The notes under the pieces were generated by a model, which saw only the letters and a program-made list of their open reading frames with translations, had not been told where the DNA came from and ran no database searches. A program made the translations under genes and the position numbers. Positions 39,041 through 47,385 of a DNA stretch of 64,000 bases are shown one piece after another. Every line of letters starts with the position of its first letter. The stretch's first letter is position 1. Source of the DNA: Arthrobacter sp. M4 (GTDB lineage Bacteria; Actinomycetota; Actinomycetes; Actinomycetales; Micrococcaceae); assembly GCF_020251205.1 (NCBI RefSeq), contig NZ_JAIWYX010000006.1, positions 248,001 to 312,000 of the forward strand, read 5' to 3'.

Positions 39041-40342
39041 ATGGGTACTGATTCACTGGCTGCGCCATCGCGCCCGGCAGCCATCCCCGGCTATTCGGCA
39101 ACAGACTCCGAACGTTGGGTCGGGGAACCGCCTAAGAGCACCTATCGCTCGGACTTTGAGCGGGACCGTGCCCGCGTACTCCATTCCTCTGCCCTGCGGC
39201 GCCTAGGGGCCAAAACGCAGGTGGTTGCCCCTGACACCGACGATTTCGTCCGGACGCGCCTTACGCACAGCCTGGAAGTGGCCCAGGTGGGGCGGGAACT
39301 TGGCCGGGCCCTGGGATGCGATCCGGACGTTGTGGACACCGCCTGCCTGAGCCATGACCTGGGCCATCCGCCTTTTGGGCACAACGGTGAGTCGGCGCTC
39401 AACGAGGTTGCCCATGCCATCGGCGGCTTCGAAGGCAATGCCCAGACCCTTCGCCTGCTCACGCGGCTCGAGCCCAAAGTACTGACAACGGATGGGCAGC
39501 CCGCTGGCTTGAACCTCACCAGGGCCAGCCTTGACGCAGCCTCCAAGTATCCGTGGTCGGCGGAAGAAGCCCCCGTGATCCACGGCCAACGGACCAGTAA
39601 GTTCGGCGCGTACGAAGACGACCTGCCCATTTTCCAGTGGCTCCGCCACGGCGCGCCACCCAACCGTTCCTGCATTGAGGCCCAAGTGATGGATCTCGCG
39701 GACGACATCTCGTATTCAGTCCACGACGTCGAGGACGCAATCGTTGCGGGCCACTTCCAACTGCGCTGGATGGACAACCCGGACCATCGCGCCCGCGTGG
39801 TCGGCTACGCCAAGCAGTGGTACCTCCCGCACAACGACCCCGCGGAGATCGATGAGGCCTTGGCACGTCTCGAAGCCACCAGCGTATGGGTGCGGGAAGC
39901 CGATGGCAGCCGGAAGTCCATGGCCGCGCTCAAGGATATGACCAGCCAGCTCATCGGGCGGTTCTGCCAGAGCGCGCTGGAGACCACCCGCGCCGTCTAC
40001 GGTCCGGACTGCCTTACCCGTTACAACGCGGAATTGATCGTACCGGAGCAGACGGTGATGGAAATCGCCGTGATGAAAGGCCTCGCCACTACCTTCGTCA
40101 TCAGCACCGACCATCGGCAGCCCGTGTATGAGCGGCAGCGCGAGGTGCTGCACGCCCTGGTGGGCGTGCTAAACGCCACCGGTGACCGGCACCTGGAGCC
40201 CATGTTCGCTGCGGACTGGCGGGAAGCGAACGACGACGGCGCCCGCCTTCGCGTGGTCATCGACCAGGTGGCGTCGCTCACCGATGCCTCCGCCCTGGCG
40301 ATGTACGAGCGCTTGGTGGGGAGCCTGCCATCGCTTTGGTGA
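39041..40342 (+). CDS. dgt: dGTP triphosphohydrolase-like protein
   Basis: 433 residues with an HD-domain metal site: TRLTHSLEVAQVGREL and SHDLGHPPFGHNGE, and a later DLADDISYSVHDVEDA. Family members hydrolyse dNTPs to deoxynucleosides and triphosphate, keeping dNTP levels in check. The ATG at 39041 follows a strong GGAGGAGG; a GTG at 38987 in frame has no such site. It lies between dusB and dnaG. Confidence 0.92.
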   Translation: MGTDSLAAPSRPAAIPGYSATDSERWVGEPPKSTYRSDFERDRARVLHSSALRRLGAKTQVVAPDTDDFVRTRLTHSLEVAQVGRELGRALGCDPDVVDTACLSHDLGHPPFGHNGESALNEVAHAIGGFEGNAQTLRLLTRLEPKVLTTDGQPAGLNLTRASLDAASKYPWSAEEAPVIHGQRTSKFGAYEDDLPIFQWLRHGAPPNRSCIEAQVMDLADDISYSVHDVEDAIVAGHFQLRWMDNPDHRARVVGYAKQWYLPHNDPAEIDEALARLEATSVWVREADGSRKSMAALKDMTSQLIGRFCQSALETTRAVYGPDCLTRYNAELIVPEQTVMEIAVMKGLATTFVISTDHRQPVYERQREVLHALVGVLNATGDRHLEPMFAADWREANDDGARLRVVIDQVASLTDASALAMYERLVGSLPSLW

Positions 40343-40350
40343 GCCTCCAC

Positions 40351-40356
40351 TAGGAT
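40351..40356 (+). promoter_or_regulatory. -10 hexamer of a leaderless dnaG promoter
   Basis: TAGGAT lies 6 nt upstream of the GTG at 40363, and 9 nt after the dgt stop. Confidence 0.45.
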
Positions 40357-40362
40357 GGTTGG

Positions 40363-42267
40363 GTGGCTGGCTTGATCAAACGTGAGGACATCGACGAGGT
40401 ACGCCAGCGCACAGACATCAAGGAAGTCGTGGACGGCTACGTCACGCTCAAGGGTGCCGGTCTGGGAACGTTCAAAGGCCTGTGTCCCTTCCATGATGAG
40501 CGTTCACCCTCTTTCACTGTTCGCCCCCAGGTAGGCAGATACCACTGCTTCGGCTGTGGGGAAGACGGGGACGTGATCTCCTTCGTCCAGAAAATGGACC
40601 ACACCACGTTCCACGAAGCCGTCGAAAAGCTCGCCGCCCGCATTGGCTACGAACTCCGTTACGAGGATGGCGGCACCGGACCAAGCCGCGAAGAAGTCGG
40701 ACGGAGGCAGCGGCTCCTTGACGCCCACAAGATAGCGGATGAGTTCTTCCGCGGGCAGCTCATGACTCCGGGTGCACAGAGGGCCAGGGCCTTCCTGCAG
40801 GGCCGCGGTTTCGACCGCTCCGCGGCGGAGCAGTTCTCCGTTGGCTATGCGCCGCAGGGCTGGGACGCCCTCTTGAACCACATGCGTGGCCGGGGTTTCC
40901 ACGACGCGGAGCTGAGGCTGACCGGGATGTTTTCTGAGGGGAACCGGGGCCTATATGACCGCTTCCGCGGACGCCTCATCTGGCCGATCCGGGATATAGC
41001 CGGGGACACTATCGGCTTCGGCGCCCGGAAGCTCTTCGAGGACGACCAGGGGCCAAAATACCTCAACACTCCGGAGACCACCCTCTACAAGAAGTCCCAG
41101 GTGCTCTACGGCATCGACCTGGCCAAGCGCAACATCGCACGCGACCGGCAGCTGGTGGTTGTGGAAGGCTACACGGACGTGATGGCCTGCCACCTGGCCG
41201 GGATTCCCACCGCCGTCGCCACCTGCGGTACCGCGTTCGGAACAGAGCACATCAAGATTGTCCGCAGGCTGCTGTCAGACGACGGCAGCGGAGGAGAGGT
41301 GATCTTCACGTTCGACGGCGATGCGGCGGGCCAGAAAGCCGCCCTGCGGGCGTTCGATGAGGACCAGAGGTTCGTCGCGCAAACCTTTGTGGCGGTGGAG
41401 CCTACCGGCGCCGATCCCTGCGACCTTCGCCAGCAGCGCGGAGACGATGCTGTGCGTGAGCTGATTTCCAGTCGTCGGCCACTGTTTGAATTTGCCATCA
41501 GGGCCTCGCTGAAGCGCCACAATTTGGACACGGTCGAGGGACGAGTCACAGCCCTCCGGGAGGCTGCCCCGGTGGTCGCGCAGATCCGTGACTCCGGAAT
41601 CCGGCCTGCCTACACGCGGGAATTGGCTGGGTGGCTGGGCATGCCCATCGAAGAGGTCAGCCGGGCTGTAGGTGCGGCGGCCAAACGGGCGGCAGCGCAG
41701 CCCAGACAGGGTGCCCCCGGCCGCCCGGACCATGCCGGGCAGGGTGGGCCGGATACTTCCCCTTCCGGTGCCCTGCCGGAGGTCCCCGCGTTCAGCCGTC
41801 CGGACCCGAGGGACCCGCTTGCCGGCATGGAACGGCAGGCCCTTGAGGTGGTGCTCCAGGAGCCGGCTGTCCTTGCTGGCGGCTCCTGGGAGCGCTTCGA
41901 GGCGTCGCGTTTTGCCACGCCTGCGTATGCCGCAGTGCATGACGCCATTCGGGCCGCTGGGCTTGCTGCTGCCGCGGATCCTGTCGCTTGGGTGGAAGCC
42001 GTCGGCCGGAAGGTTCCCGAACCGCTCCGGCCGCTGGTGTCCGAACTCGCCGTCGTGCCACTTCCCGCGAATACACCGGAGGCGATGCAGCGGTACTGCC
42101 GCGACATCATGGCACGGCTTTTTGAGCTGCAGATCACCCGGGTCAAGGCCGACAAGATGGGGCAACTGCAACGACTGGATGCTGCTGCACACCCCGAGGA
42201 ATTCCAGCGGCTCAATCGTGAGCTCATGATGCTCGAGATGGAGCGCCGGGCCCTCCGCCAGGAGTAG
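40363..42267 (+). CDS. dnaG: DNA primase
   Basis: 634 residues. It makes RNA primers at the replication fork. The CHC2 zinc finger uses Cys41, His44, Cys62 and Cys65. The Toprim core has VVVEGYTDVMACHLAG and FTFDGDAAGQKAA, and the C-terminal region carries the DnaB-interacting helical domain. GTG start with a leaderless-type promoter. Ends 14 nt before the promoter of the first tRNA-Asn. Confidence 0.97.
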   Translation: MAGLIKREDIDEVRQRTDIKEVVDGYVTLKGAGLGTFKGLCPFHDERSPSFTVRPQVGRYHCFGCGEDGDVISFVQKMDHTTFHEAVEKLAARIGYELRYEDGGTGPSREEVGRRQRLLDAHKIADEFFRGQLMTPGAQRARAFLQGRGFDRSAAEQFSVGYAPQGWDALLNHMRGRGFHDAELRLTGMFSEGNRGLYDRFRGRLIWPIRDIAGDTIGFGARKLFEDDQGPKYLNTPETTLYKKSQVLYGIDLAKRNIARDRQLVVVEGYTDVMACHLAGIPTAVATCGTAFGTEHIKIVRRLLSDDGSGGEVIFTFDGDAAGQKAALRAFDEDQRFVAQTFVAVEPTGADPCDLRQQRGDDAVRELISSRRPLFEFAIRASLKRHNLDTVEGRVTALREAAPVVAQIRDSGIRPAYTRELAGWLGMPIEEVSRAVGAAAKRAAAQPRQGAPGRPDHAGQGGPDTSPSGALPEVPAFSRPDPRDPLAGMERQALEVVLQEPAVLAGGSWERFEASRFATPAYAAVHDAIRAAGLAAAADPVAWVEAVGRKVPEPLRPLVSELAVVPLPANTPEAMQRYCRDIMARLFELQITRVKADKMGQLQRLDAAAHPEEFQRLNRELMMLEMERRALRQE

Positions 42268-42280
42268 CTTCGGGCTCGAT

Positions 42281-42309
42281 TTCACTTCGTGGCGCGGCTT
42301 TGTTAGGCT
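42281..42309 (+). promoter_or_regulatory. promoter of the first tRNA-Asn
   Basis: TTCACT and TAGGCT spaced 17 nt; the preceding CTCGATTTCACTT is shared with the second tRNA-Asn promoter. Confidence 0.55.
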
Positions 42310-42323
42310 AGAACGCGCTGCAT

Positions 42324-42396
42324 TCCTCCGTAGCTCAATTGGCAGAGCATTCGACTGTTAATCGAAGGGTTACTGGTTCAAGTCCAGTCGGAGGAG
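42324..42396 (+). tRNA. tRNA-Asn (GTT)
   Basis: 73-nt cloverleaf. Acceptor TCCTCCG pairs with CGGAGGA, discriminator G at 42396; anticodon GTT at 42357-42359; T-arm GGTTCAAGTCC. No CCA is encoded. Identical to the copy at 42531-42603. Confidence 0.96.
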
Positions 42397-42402
42397 CTCA
42401 CA

Positions 42403-42436
42403 ATCCCCGTCAAGGCATTTCTTGGCGGGGATTTTT
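42403..42436 (+). terminator. intrinsic terminator of the first tRNA-Asn
   Basis: 12-bp stem ATCCCCGTCAAG/CTTGGCGGGGAT with one wobble, a 6-nt loop and a run of five T. Confidence 0.85.
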
Positions 42437-42486
42437 CATACCCGGCGGGGGTATTTCGCGAGACCTCTGGCGAAGCAAGCCTCGAT

Positions 42487-42516
42487 TTCACTTTCGCGGA
42501 ATTCCTTTGCTAAAGT
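42487..42516 (+). promoter_or_regulatory. promoter of the second tRNA-Asn
   Basis: TTCACT and TAAAGT, spaced 18 nt. The conserved CTCGATTTCACTT upstream matches the first tRNA promoter. Confidence 0.55.
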
Positions 42517-42530
42517 CATACCTGCTTCAT

Positions 42531-42603
42531 TCCTCCGTAGCTCAATTGGCAGAGCATTCGACTGTTAATCGAAGGGTTACTGGTTCAAGTCCAGTCGGAG
42601 GAG
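42531..42603 (+). tRNA. tRNA-Asn (GTT), second copy
   Basis: Base-for-base identical to the first tRNA-Asn over 73 nt, with its own promoter and terminator, so it is transcribed independently. Confidence 0.96.
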
Positions 42604-42608
42604 CGTCA

Positions 42609-42651
42609 GGGCCCCGCAACCGGAATTCACCGGCTGCGGGGCCCATTTTTT
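42609..42651 (+). terminator. strong intrinsic terminator of the second tRNA-Asn
   Basis: Stem GGGCCCCGCA/TGCGGGGCCC, extended by CCGG/CCGG with one A-C mismatch between them, then a run of six T. It may also stop the convergent gene downstream. Confidence 0.9.
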
Positions 42652-42667
42652 ATTGCAAATAGGGCTG

Positions 42668-43075
42668 CTATACGAAATCCATCTCCACTTGGAGGAAGCG
42701 AACGGCTTCGGCCACTGCGGCCTGGAACGCCTCTTCCTCAGTGGGGGACTTCCTCGGTTCGCGGGGATGCCACTCATGTGGCGCGGAATACACCCGCGTA
42801 AAGCCGCTGCCCGGGGGAGCGTAGAAGATTCCAAAACGCTGGACTGGCCATTCGGGGGATGTCTCGGGTGCAACAAGGAGTGCTGCGTCGGCCGCGGGAT
42901 TGAACCATTGCGCGATGGGCCGCCGACGATCCTCCGTAAAGAGCCCCGCTGCGTACAGGGCAGCCGATTGCGGACTGGTCACAGAGCACAGCCTGTCCCA
43001 CCACATGGGCAGGATCCCTTCATCGATGCGCTGCCATGCGGCGGGGAGCGGGGTGCGGTCCTGCCTGTGAGGCAC
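42668..43075 (-). CDS. hypothetical protein of unknown function
   Basis: 135 residues, mostly hydrophilic with many Trp and Pro (MWWDRLCSVTSPQSAALYAAGL, FGIFYAPPGSGFTRVY, and a C-terminal helix EEEAFQAAVAEAVRFLQVEM). No family recognised. The GTG at 43075 is chosen because TACAGT lies 6 nt before it; a TTG at 43108 would extend it by 11 residues. It faces the tRNA-Asn genes. Confidence 0.6.
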   Translation of the reverse strand: MPHRQDRTPLPAAWQRIDEGILPMWWDRLCSVTSPQSAALYAAGLFTEDRRRPIAQWFNPAADAALLVAPETSPEWPVQRFGIFYAPPGSGFTRVYSAPHEWHPREPRKSPTEEEAFQAAVAEAVRFLQVEMDFV

Positions 43076-43081
43076 ACAATA

Positions 43082-43087
43082 ACTGTA
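43082..43087 (-). promoter_or_regulatory. -10 hexamer of a leaderless promoter for the hypothetical gene
   Basis: TACAGT on the minus strand, 6 nt upstream of the GTG at 43075. Confidence 0.45.
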
Positions 43088-43138
43088 TCTCCGGGGCTGG
43101 ACAGGCAACAGGGCACGCGGGCGGGCTTATCCCTGTGC

Positions 43139-43356
43139 CTACTTTCGCTTCCAGGGGCCTGGATTGACCCGGTAGAGCAGGGCGGACCCGACGACGGCGC
43201 CAAGGACCGCGCCGAAAGCCGGGTTGCCTGCCGCGCGGCCCAGCAAGAAGCCGATGACGCCGCCCAGCACGGCACCCAGAAAGAGTCCCCGGCCGTTTCG
43301 GGACGGTTTGCGCTTATTTGCAGGGGCGGATCGCCTGGGGTTTTGCTATGGGCCAT
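43139..43356 (-). pseudogene. small glycine-zipper membrane protein, apparently frameshifted
   Basis: An ATG one base after the MFS stop opens a frame that begins MAHSKTP but soon loses sense. In another frame the DNA reads RRSAPANKRKPSRNGRG, then LFLGAVLGGVIGFLLG and FGAVLGAVVGSALLY, ending NPGPWKRK and TAG at 43139: two Gly-rich membrane helices flanked by basic residues. That second frame has no good start and is closed upstream by a stop. Adding one base near a four-C run (about 43337-43341) would join the two into about 72 residues. It may be a sequencing error, a real frameshift mutation or, less likely, programmed frameshifting. Confidence 0.55.
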
Positions 43357-43357
43357 T

Positions 43358-44587
43358 TCAGTGGATGGATGGAACAGTTCGGGGACGGACAACCAGCCAC
43401 AGGGCTGAGATCGCGGCAACCATGCACGCCGCCTGGACAGTGGCCATCGGAGTCGCGGAGGAAACCCCCAACCAGCCAACGATGGGGGAGATGATACCCG
43501 CCATCAGGAACGTTGAGGCACCCAACAGCGAGGCCGCTGTTCCAGCCTGGGCACTGTGCCCGGACAAGGCAAGCACCTGGACGCAGGGAAAGGTGAGCCC
43601 GACGCCCAGGATGTAGAACCACAGCGGCACCAGAATGCCCCAAAGGCCGGCTCCGGCCATCTCCAGGCCGATCATTACCGCGCCCATGGTGAGCATCCAG
43701 AGTGTGGTGGTCGCTAGGATCCACTGTGGTGGGACCACCTTGATCAACCGCGAGCCGATCTGGACCCCGGCAACAATGGCAAGGGAATTGATGCCAAACA
43801 GCAGGCCATACTCCTGCGGGGAGAAACCGTGGACCTGCTGGAAAAGGAACGACGACGCCGACAGGTAGGCGAAGAGTCCGCCGACGTTGAAGCCGCCTAC
43901 CAGAAGCATTCCGACGAAAACACGGTCGGTGAGCAAAACGCGGTAGCGCTGGGCCGCCGTCGTGCCTGAATTGCGGCGCAACGCAGCCGGAAACGTTTCC
44001 CGGATGAGGAACATCGCCGCAATGAAGACCAGCGTGCCGTATCCCGCAAGGACGAAAAAGATTCCGGGCCAGGGCATGATGAGGAGCAATTGCGAGCCAA
44101 TCACTGGTGCCAGGATGGGCGCGAGTCCGCTGACGAGCGACATGCGTGAAAACATCCGCACCATCGCATAGCCGCTGAAGAGATCGCGGACCATCGCCAT
44201 CGCCACCACACCGCCGCCTGCCGCACCCACGCCCATAAGAACACGGAACACCGAAAGTGTCGTGATGTCGGGGGACAAGGCGGCGCCCAGGGACGACAGG
44301 ATGTGCACGGCCGTGGCAAGGATCAAGGGTCCGCGGCGACCAAAGGCATCGCTGAACGGGCCAACAACCAACTGGCCCAGGGCGAAGCCGATGGTGGTTC
44401 CAGTGAGGGTGAGCTGGATCGCGGCGGCGGACACTTTGAAGCTTTCCTCCAGCGCCGGGAAGGCCGGCAGGTAGAGATCCACAGTGAATGGGCCGAGCGC
44501 GGTCAGGGCGCCAAGGAGAAGGATGTAGAGGATTCGTCGTCGTCGGCTCAGGGCATCACCCGGATTGGAGGCAGTGGTCACGATCAC
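43358..44587 (-). CDS. MFS drug-resistance transporter (Bcr/CflA type)
   Basis: 409 residues with 12 membrane segments. GALTALGPFTVDLYLPAFPAL at the start and LGQLVVGPFSDAFGRRGPL (motif A) are typical of Bcr/CflA exporters (bicyclomycin, chloramphenicol, cysteine efflux). VRVLMG-like FRVLMGVGAAGGGVVAMAMVRDLF is motif C-like. Start is GTG; a second GTG 6 nt further in is possible. The small frameshifted gene follows one base after the stop. Confidence 0.9.
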   Translation of the reverse strand: MIVTTASNPGDALSRRRRILYILLLGALTALGPFTVDLYLPAFPALEESFKVSAAAIQLTLTGTTIGFALGQLVVGPFSDAFGRRGPLILATAVHILSSLGAALSPDITTLSVFRVLMGVGAAGGGVVAMAMVRDLFSGYAMVRMFSRMSLVSGLAPILAPVIGSQLLLIMPWPGIFFVLAGYGTLVFIAAMFLIRETFPAALRRNSGTTAAQRYRVLLTDRVFVGMLLVGGFNVGGLFAYLSASSFLFQQVHGFSPQEYGLLFGINSLAIVAGVQIGSRLIKVVPPQWILATTTLWMLTMGAVMIGLEMAGAGLWGILVPLWFYILGVGLTFPCVQVLALSGHSAQAGTAASLLGASTFLMAGIISPIVGWLGVSSATPMATVQAACMVAAISALWLVVRPRTVPSIH

Positions 44588-44762
44588 CCATCCTAGGGCC
44601 CAAGAATCATATTTTTACAGCGTTGCAGGGCGCGCCACCGCTGGTTCCCTGAAGGTTGTCCGAAGCCTGAATGGTAGTTTGGTGGACAGGCGCGTTCGGG
44701 GAGCCGTAGCCGTGCCGCACCTATGCCGAATCACGCGTCAAGGAAGCAGGTAGGCGGAACCG

Positions 44763-45620
44763 ATGACCGGACGTCACAGCAGCCGAACAAACCCCAGCCC
44801 CCGCCTCTCGGACTTGCCGGAGAACGTGAAGCTCGCCATTGGCCTCCTACCTCGGCAGCTCAACGACGAGGTCAGCCTCGCGAAGGCAGAGCTCAAAGAC
44901 AAGGGCAAGCACCTGGGGGTCGCCGGTGCGGCCCTGGGCATCGCCGTAGTGTTCCTTTCGTTCCTGGTGGTGGCACTGATCGTGGCAGCGATCCTGGGCT
45001 TGGCCACTGTGATGCCGGGCTGGCTCGCGGCGCTTGTGGTCGGCGCAGTTTTCCTGCTGATCGTGGCCGTCGGAGCCCTCACCGGCACCGTGAAGTTCAA
45101 GCAGGCCATGCCGATGATCCCCGAGAAGGCAATTCGTGGCCTCAAGCACGATCTGGGAATCGTCAAGGAAGGCAGCTCCTTCGACGCCGCGATCCTGGAT
45201 CCCAACTCACCCCAGGCCCTTGCCGCCAAGGCGGCCAAGGAAGCAAAAGCCGCCCAAGCCAAGGCGGAGAAGGCCGCCAAGGCCGCACATGAGGATGAAG
45301 TGCTTGGCAAGACGGGCCCGGCGCCGACGGAGGAGGAACTCCTGGAGCGCCTTGGACGGCGGCGGACGCACCTGACGGAAATCCGCGACGAGCTTGGCGT
45401 CCAGTTGGATGCGAAGACCCAGGGCGAGGCCCTGCTGAAGGACGCCCAGCGGCTGGTCGAAAGCGCCAGGACATTCGCGGCTGCCAGGCTGGCCGCCGCT
45501 GGGGATGCCTTTCCGCCCGACTTCGCGCAGCGCGTCGCTGACCGCTGGAAGGCCCTCGCGGCCTTCGCCGCATCGGCAACGGTCGTCGTCGTTGTCCTCC
45601 GCAGGCTCCTCAGGAAGTAG
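44763..45620 (+). CDS. membrane protein, phage holin family (Holin-X/DUF1469-like)
   Basis: 285 residues. NVKLAIGLLPRQLNDEVSLAKAELKDKGKH followed by two adjacent membrane helices (GVAGAALGIAVVFLSFLVVALIVAAIL and AALVVGAVFLLIVAVGAL) fits the putative actinobacterial Holin-X family. An Ala/Lys-rich coiled-coil region and a DUF3618-like end (RRRTHLTEIRDELGVQLDA) with one more helix before RRLLRK follow. It is chromosomal and not beside phage genes, so it is probably an envelope protein rather than a lysis protein. Confidence 0.75.
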   Translation: MTGRHSSRTNPSPRLSDLPENVKLAIGLLPRQLNDEVSLAKAELKDKGKHLGVAGAALGIAVVFLSFLVVALIVAAILGLATVMPGWLAALVVGAVFLLIVAVGALTGTVKFKQAMPMIPEKAIRGLKHDLGIVKEGSSFDAAILDPNSPQALAAKAAKEAKAAQAKAEKAAKAAHEDEVLGKTGPAPTEEELLERLGRRRTHLTEIRDELGVQLDAKTQGEALLKDAQRLVESARTFAAARLAAAGDAFPPDFAQRVADRWKALAAFAASATVVVVVLRRLLRK

Positions 45621-45728
45621 GGGATGGCCGGTGATCCGGCTATCAGCCACTGCACACCGAAAACTGCACGGCGCCTGATTGTCAGGGCCATCACTCATTC
45701 GCACCGCCAGGAGAAGGAAGGGGGACAC

Positions 45729-46370
45729 GTGAGATTCATCGGCGCCGGAGCCCGGCCCGGCCAGCCACAGGTCGACCATGACCTGGTCTTCACGGTCCCA
45801 AACCTGCTGACGGTGTTGCGTTTTATGGGCGTTCCGCTGTTCGTCTGGCTGGTGCTCAGCCAGAAAGAGTACGGTTACGCAGTGCTGGTTTTGGCAGTCA
45901 TGGGCAGCACCGACTGGGTGGATGGCTACATTGCCAGGCGCTTCAACCAGACGTCCAAGCTGGGCCGGATCCTGGACCCGATGGCCGACAGGCTCGCCCT
46001 CATAGCCGTTGCCGTGACACTTGCAATCGCCGGTGTGGTTCAGTGGTGGTACCTCGCAGCCCTCGTCATCCCGGACGCCATCCTGGCCACGGCTTCCCTG
46101 CTGTATTTCCACAGCCATCCGGACCTTCCCGTCAGCAGGATCGGCAAGATTCGGACAGCGCTCTTGCTGGCCGGAACGCCGTTGCTTGTGCTGTCCAAGC
46201 TCTCCGTGCCTCTGACTGAGGTGTACTTCGTAGCTGCCTGGATCTTCCTGGGGCTTGGCCTGCTGGGACACTGGGTGGCCGCTTACAACTACTTTTGGGC
46301 TATCGTCCGGAAAGGCCGCGGACTCCGAAACGGCGGCCAACCCCTGAACAACGACGGCGGAGCCACCTGA
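45729..46370 (+). CDS. CDP-alcohol phosphatidyltransferase family protein
   Basis: 213 residues, about six membrane helices. The CDP-alcohol signature D-G-x2-A-R-x8-G-x3-D-x3-D is visible as DGYIARRFNQTSKLGRILDPMADR, complete with both late Asp. It makes a phospholipid such as phosphatidylglycerophosphate or cardiolipin; the exact alcohol is not clear. The GTG at 45729 follows GAAGGAAGGGGG; earlier starts in frame lack a site. Its stop overlaps the next start (TGATG). Confidence 0.88.
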   Translation: MRFIGAGARPGQPQVDHDLVFTVPNLLTVLRFMGVPLFVWLVLSQKEYGYAVLVLAVMGSTDWVDGYIARRFNQTSKLGRILDPMADRLALIAVAVTLAIAGVVQWWYLAALVIPDAILATASLLYFHSHPDLPVSRIGKIRTALLLAGTPLLVLSKLSVPLTEVYFVAAWIFLGLGLLGHWVAAYNYFWAIVRKGRGLRNGGQPLNNDGGAT

Positions 46371-47275
46371 TGGTCTGGCTTGCCGTTTTCCTGGCGGTCA
46401 TGGGCGCCTTCTGCCTGGCCTTTGGGGCGCAGCGACAGGGCAGCGCGGTCAAAGCCGACACCGGCGGCCTGGCGCTGAGCTCCAACGGATTCCTCCGCCT
46501 GCTGCGTAATCCCCGTTGGGTGTTTGGACTGCTGCTATTGATCAGCGGCATGGCCATGAACTCGGTTGCCCTTGTGACTGCGCCCCTCACGGTGGTGCAA
46601 CCCATCGGCGCGATCGCCCTGGTCATCACAACAGTGGTCAACACCAAGGACCAAGGACTGACAATCAACCGGGCTACGGTGGTAGCCATCTGTGCCTGCG
46701 TCACAGGGTCAGCGCTTTTTGTGCTCCTTGCAGTCAACGTCACAGAGGAAAACCACCACGTCAGCGCCAGCGACGAACTGACCATCGTCCTGCTGCTGAC
46801 CCTCGCGGTAGGGCTGTTTGGCACGTTGGCGGCAGTGTTCAAGCACCGGATGAGCGCGTTTGTCTACATCCTGGGGGCCGGGGTGTTGTTTGGATTTGTG
46901 GCCGTCCTGACCCGAACCATCGGTAAGCACCTCCTGGACCCTAACGGCCTGTTCCTGCTGAATGTCCAGTGGTATACCGTGCTCGCGATCGCTGCTGCGG
47001 GTGGACTCGGTTCCTGGTTTGTGCAGAGCGCCTACTCCACTGGTCCACCGGACTTGGTCATCGCCGGACTTACTGTGATTGATCCCATAGTGGGAATTGC
47101 CATCGGCATCGCCATCCTTGGTGAGCTGCGTCCCGATGTGCAGGCTGTGACGGCGATTGCCATGGGTACCGCCGCAACCCTTGCTATCGTTGGGGTAATT
47201 GCCCTCAGCCGTCACCACCCCGAGGTCAGCAAGCGGCGCAAAGACGCCAAGCCGGCTTCCGGGAGGAGGAGCTAG
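46370..47275 (+). CDS. DMT-superfamily transporter (NIPA/EamA-like)
   Basis: 301 residues, about nine to ten membrane segments. VWLAVFLAVMGAFCLAFGAQRQGSAV and TAPLTVVQPIGAIALVITTVVN resemble the NIPA-like magnesium-transporter branch of the DMT family; VIDPIVGIAIGIAILGE is the second half's equivalent. Substrate not known. Coupled to the phosphatidyltransferase by a one-base overlap. Confidence 0.83.
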   Translation: MVWLAVFLAVMGAFCLAFGAQRQGSAVKADTGGLALSSNGFLRLLRNPRWVFGLLLLISGMAMNSVALVTAPLTVVQPIGAIALVITTVVNTKDQGLTINRATVVAICACVTGSALFVLLAVNVTEENHHVSASDELTIVLLLTLAVGLFGTLAAVFKHRMSAFVYILGAGVLFGFVAVLTRTIGKHLLDPNGLFLLNVQWYTVLAIAAAGGLGSWFVQSAYSTGPPDLVIAGLTVIDPIVGIAIGIAILGELRPDVQAVTAIAMGTAATLAIVGVIALSRHHPEVSKRRKDAKPASGRRS

Positions 47276-47385
47276 GGCAATTGCATTACCCGGCTTGCGC
47301 ACACCGCAGGTCCGGCTACCGGCGACGACACCACAGCGCTGATCGCACAGCGATGTTCGCACCGTGACAATCAGGAGTTCTCTAC

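Noticed and set aside
44763..45620. Possible prophage remnant, because of a holin-family protein
   Set aside because: No other phage gene is present. The family is common in actinobacterial chromosomes, next to phospholipid genes here.
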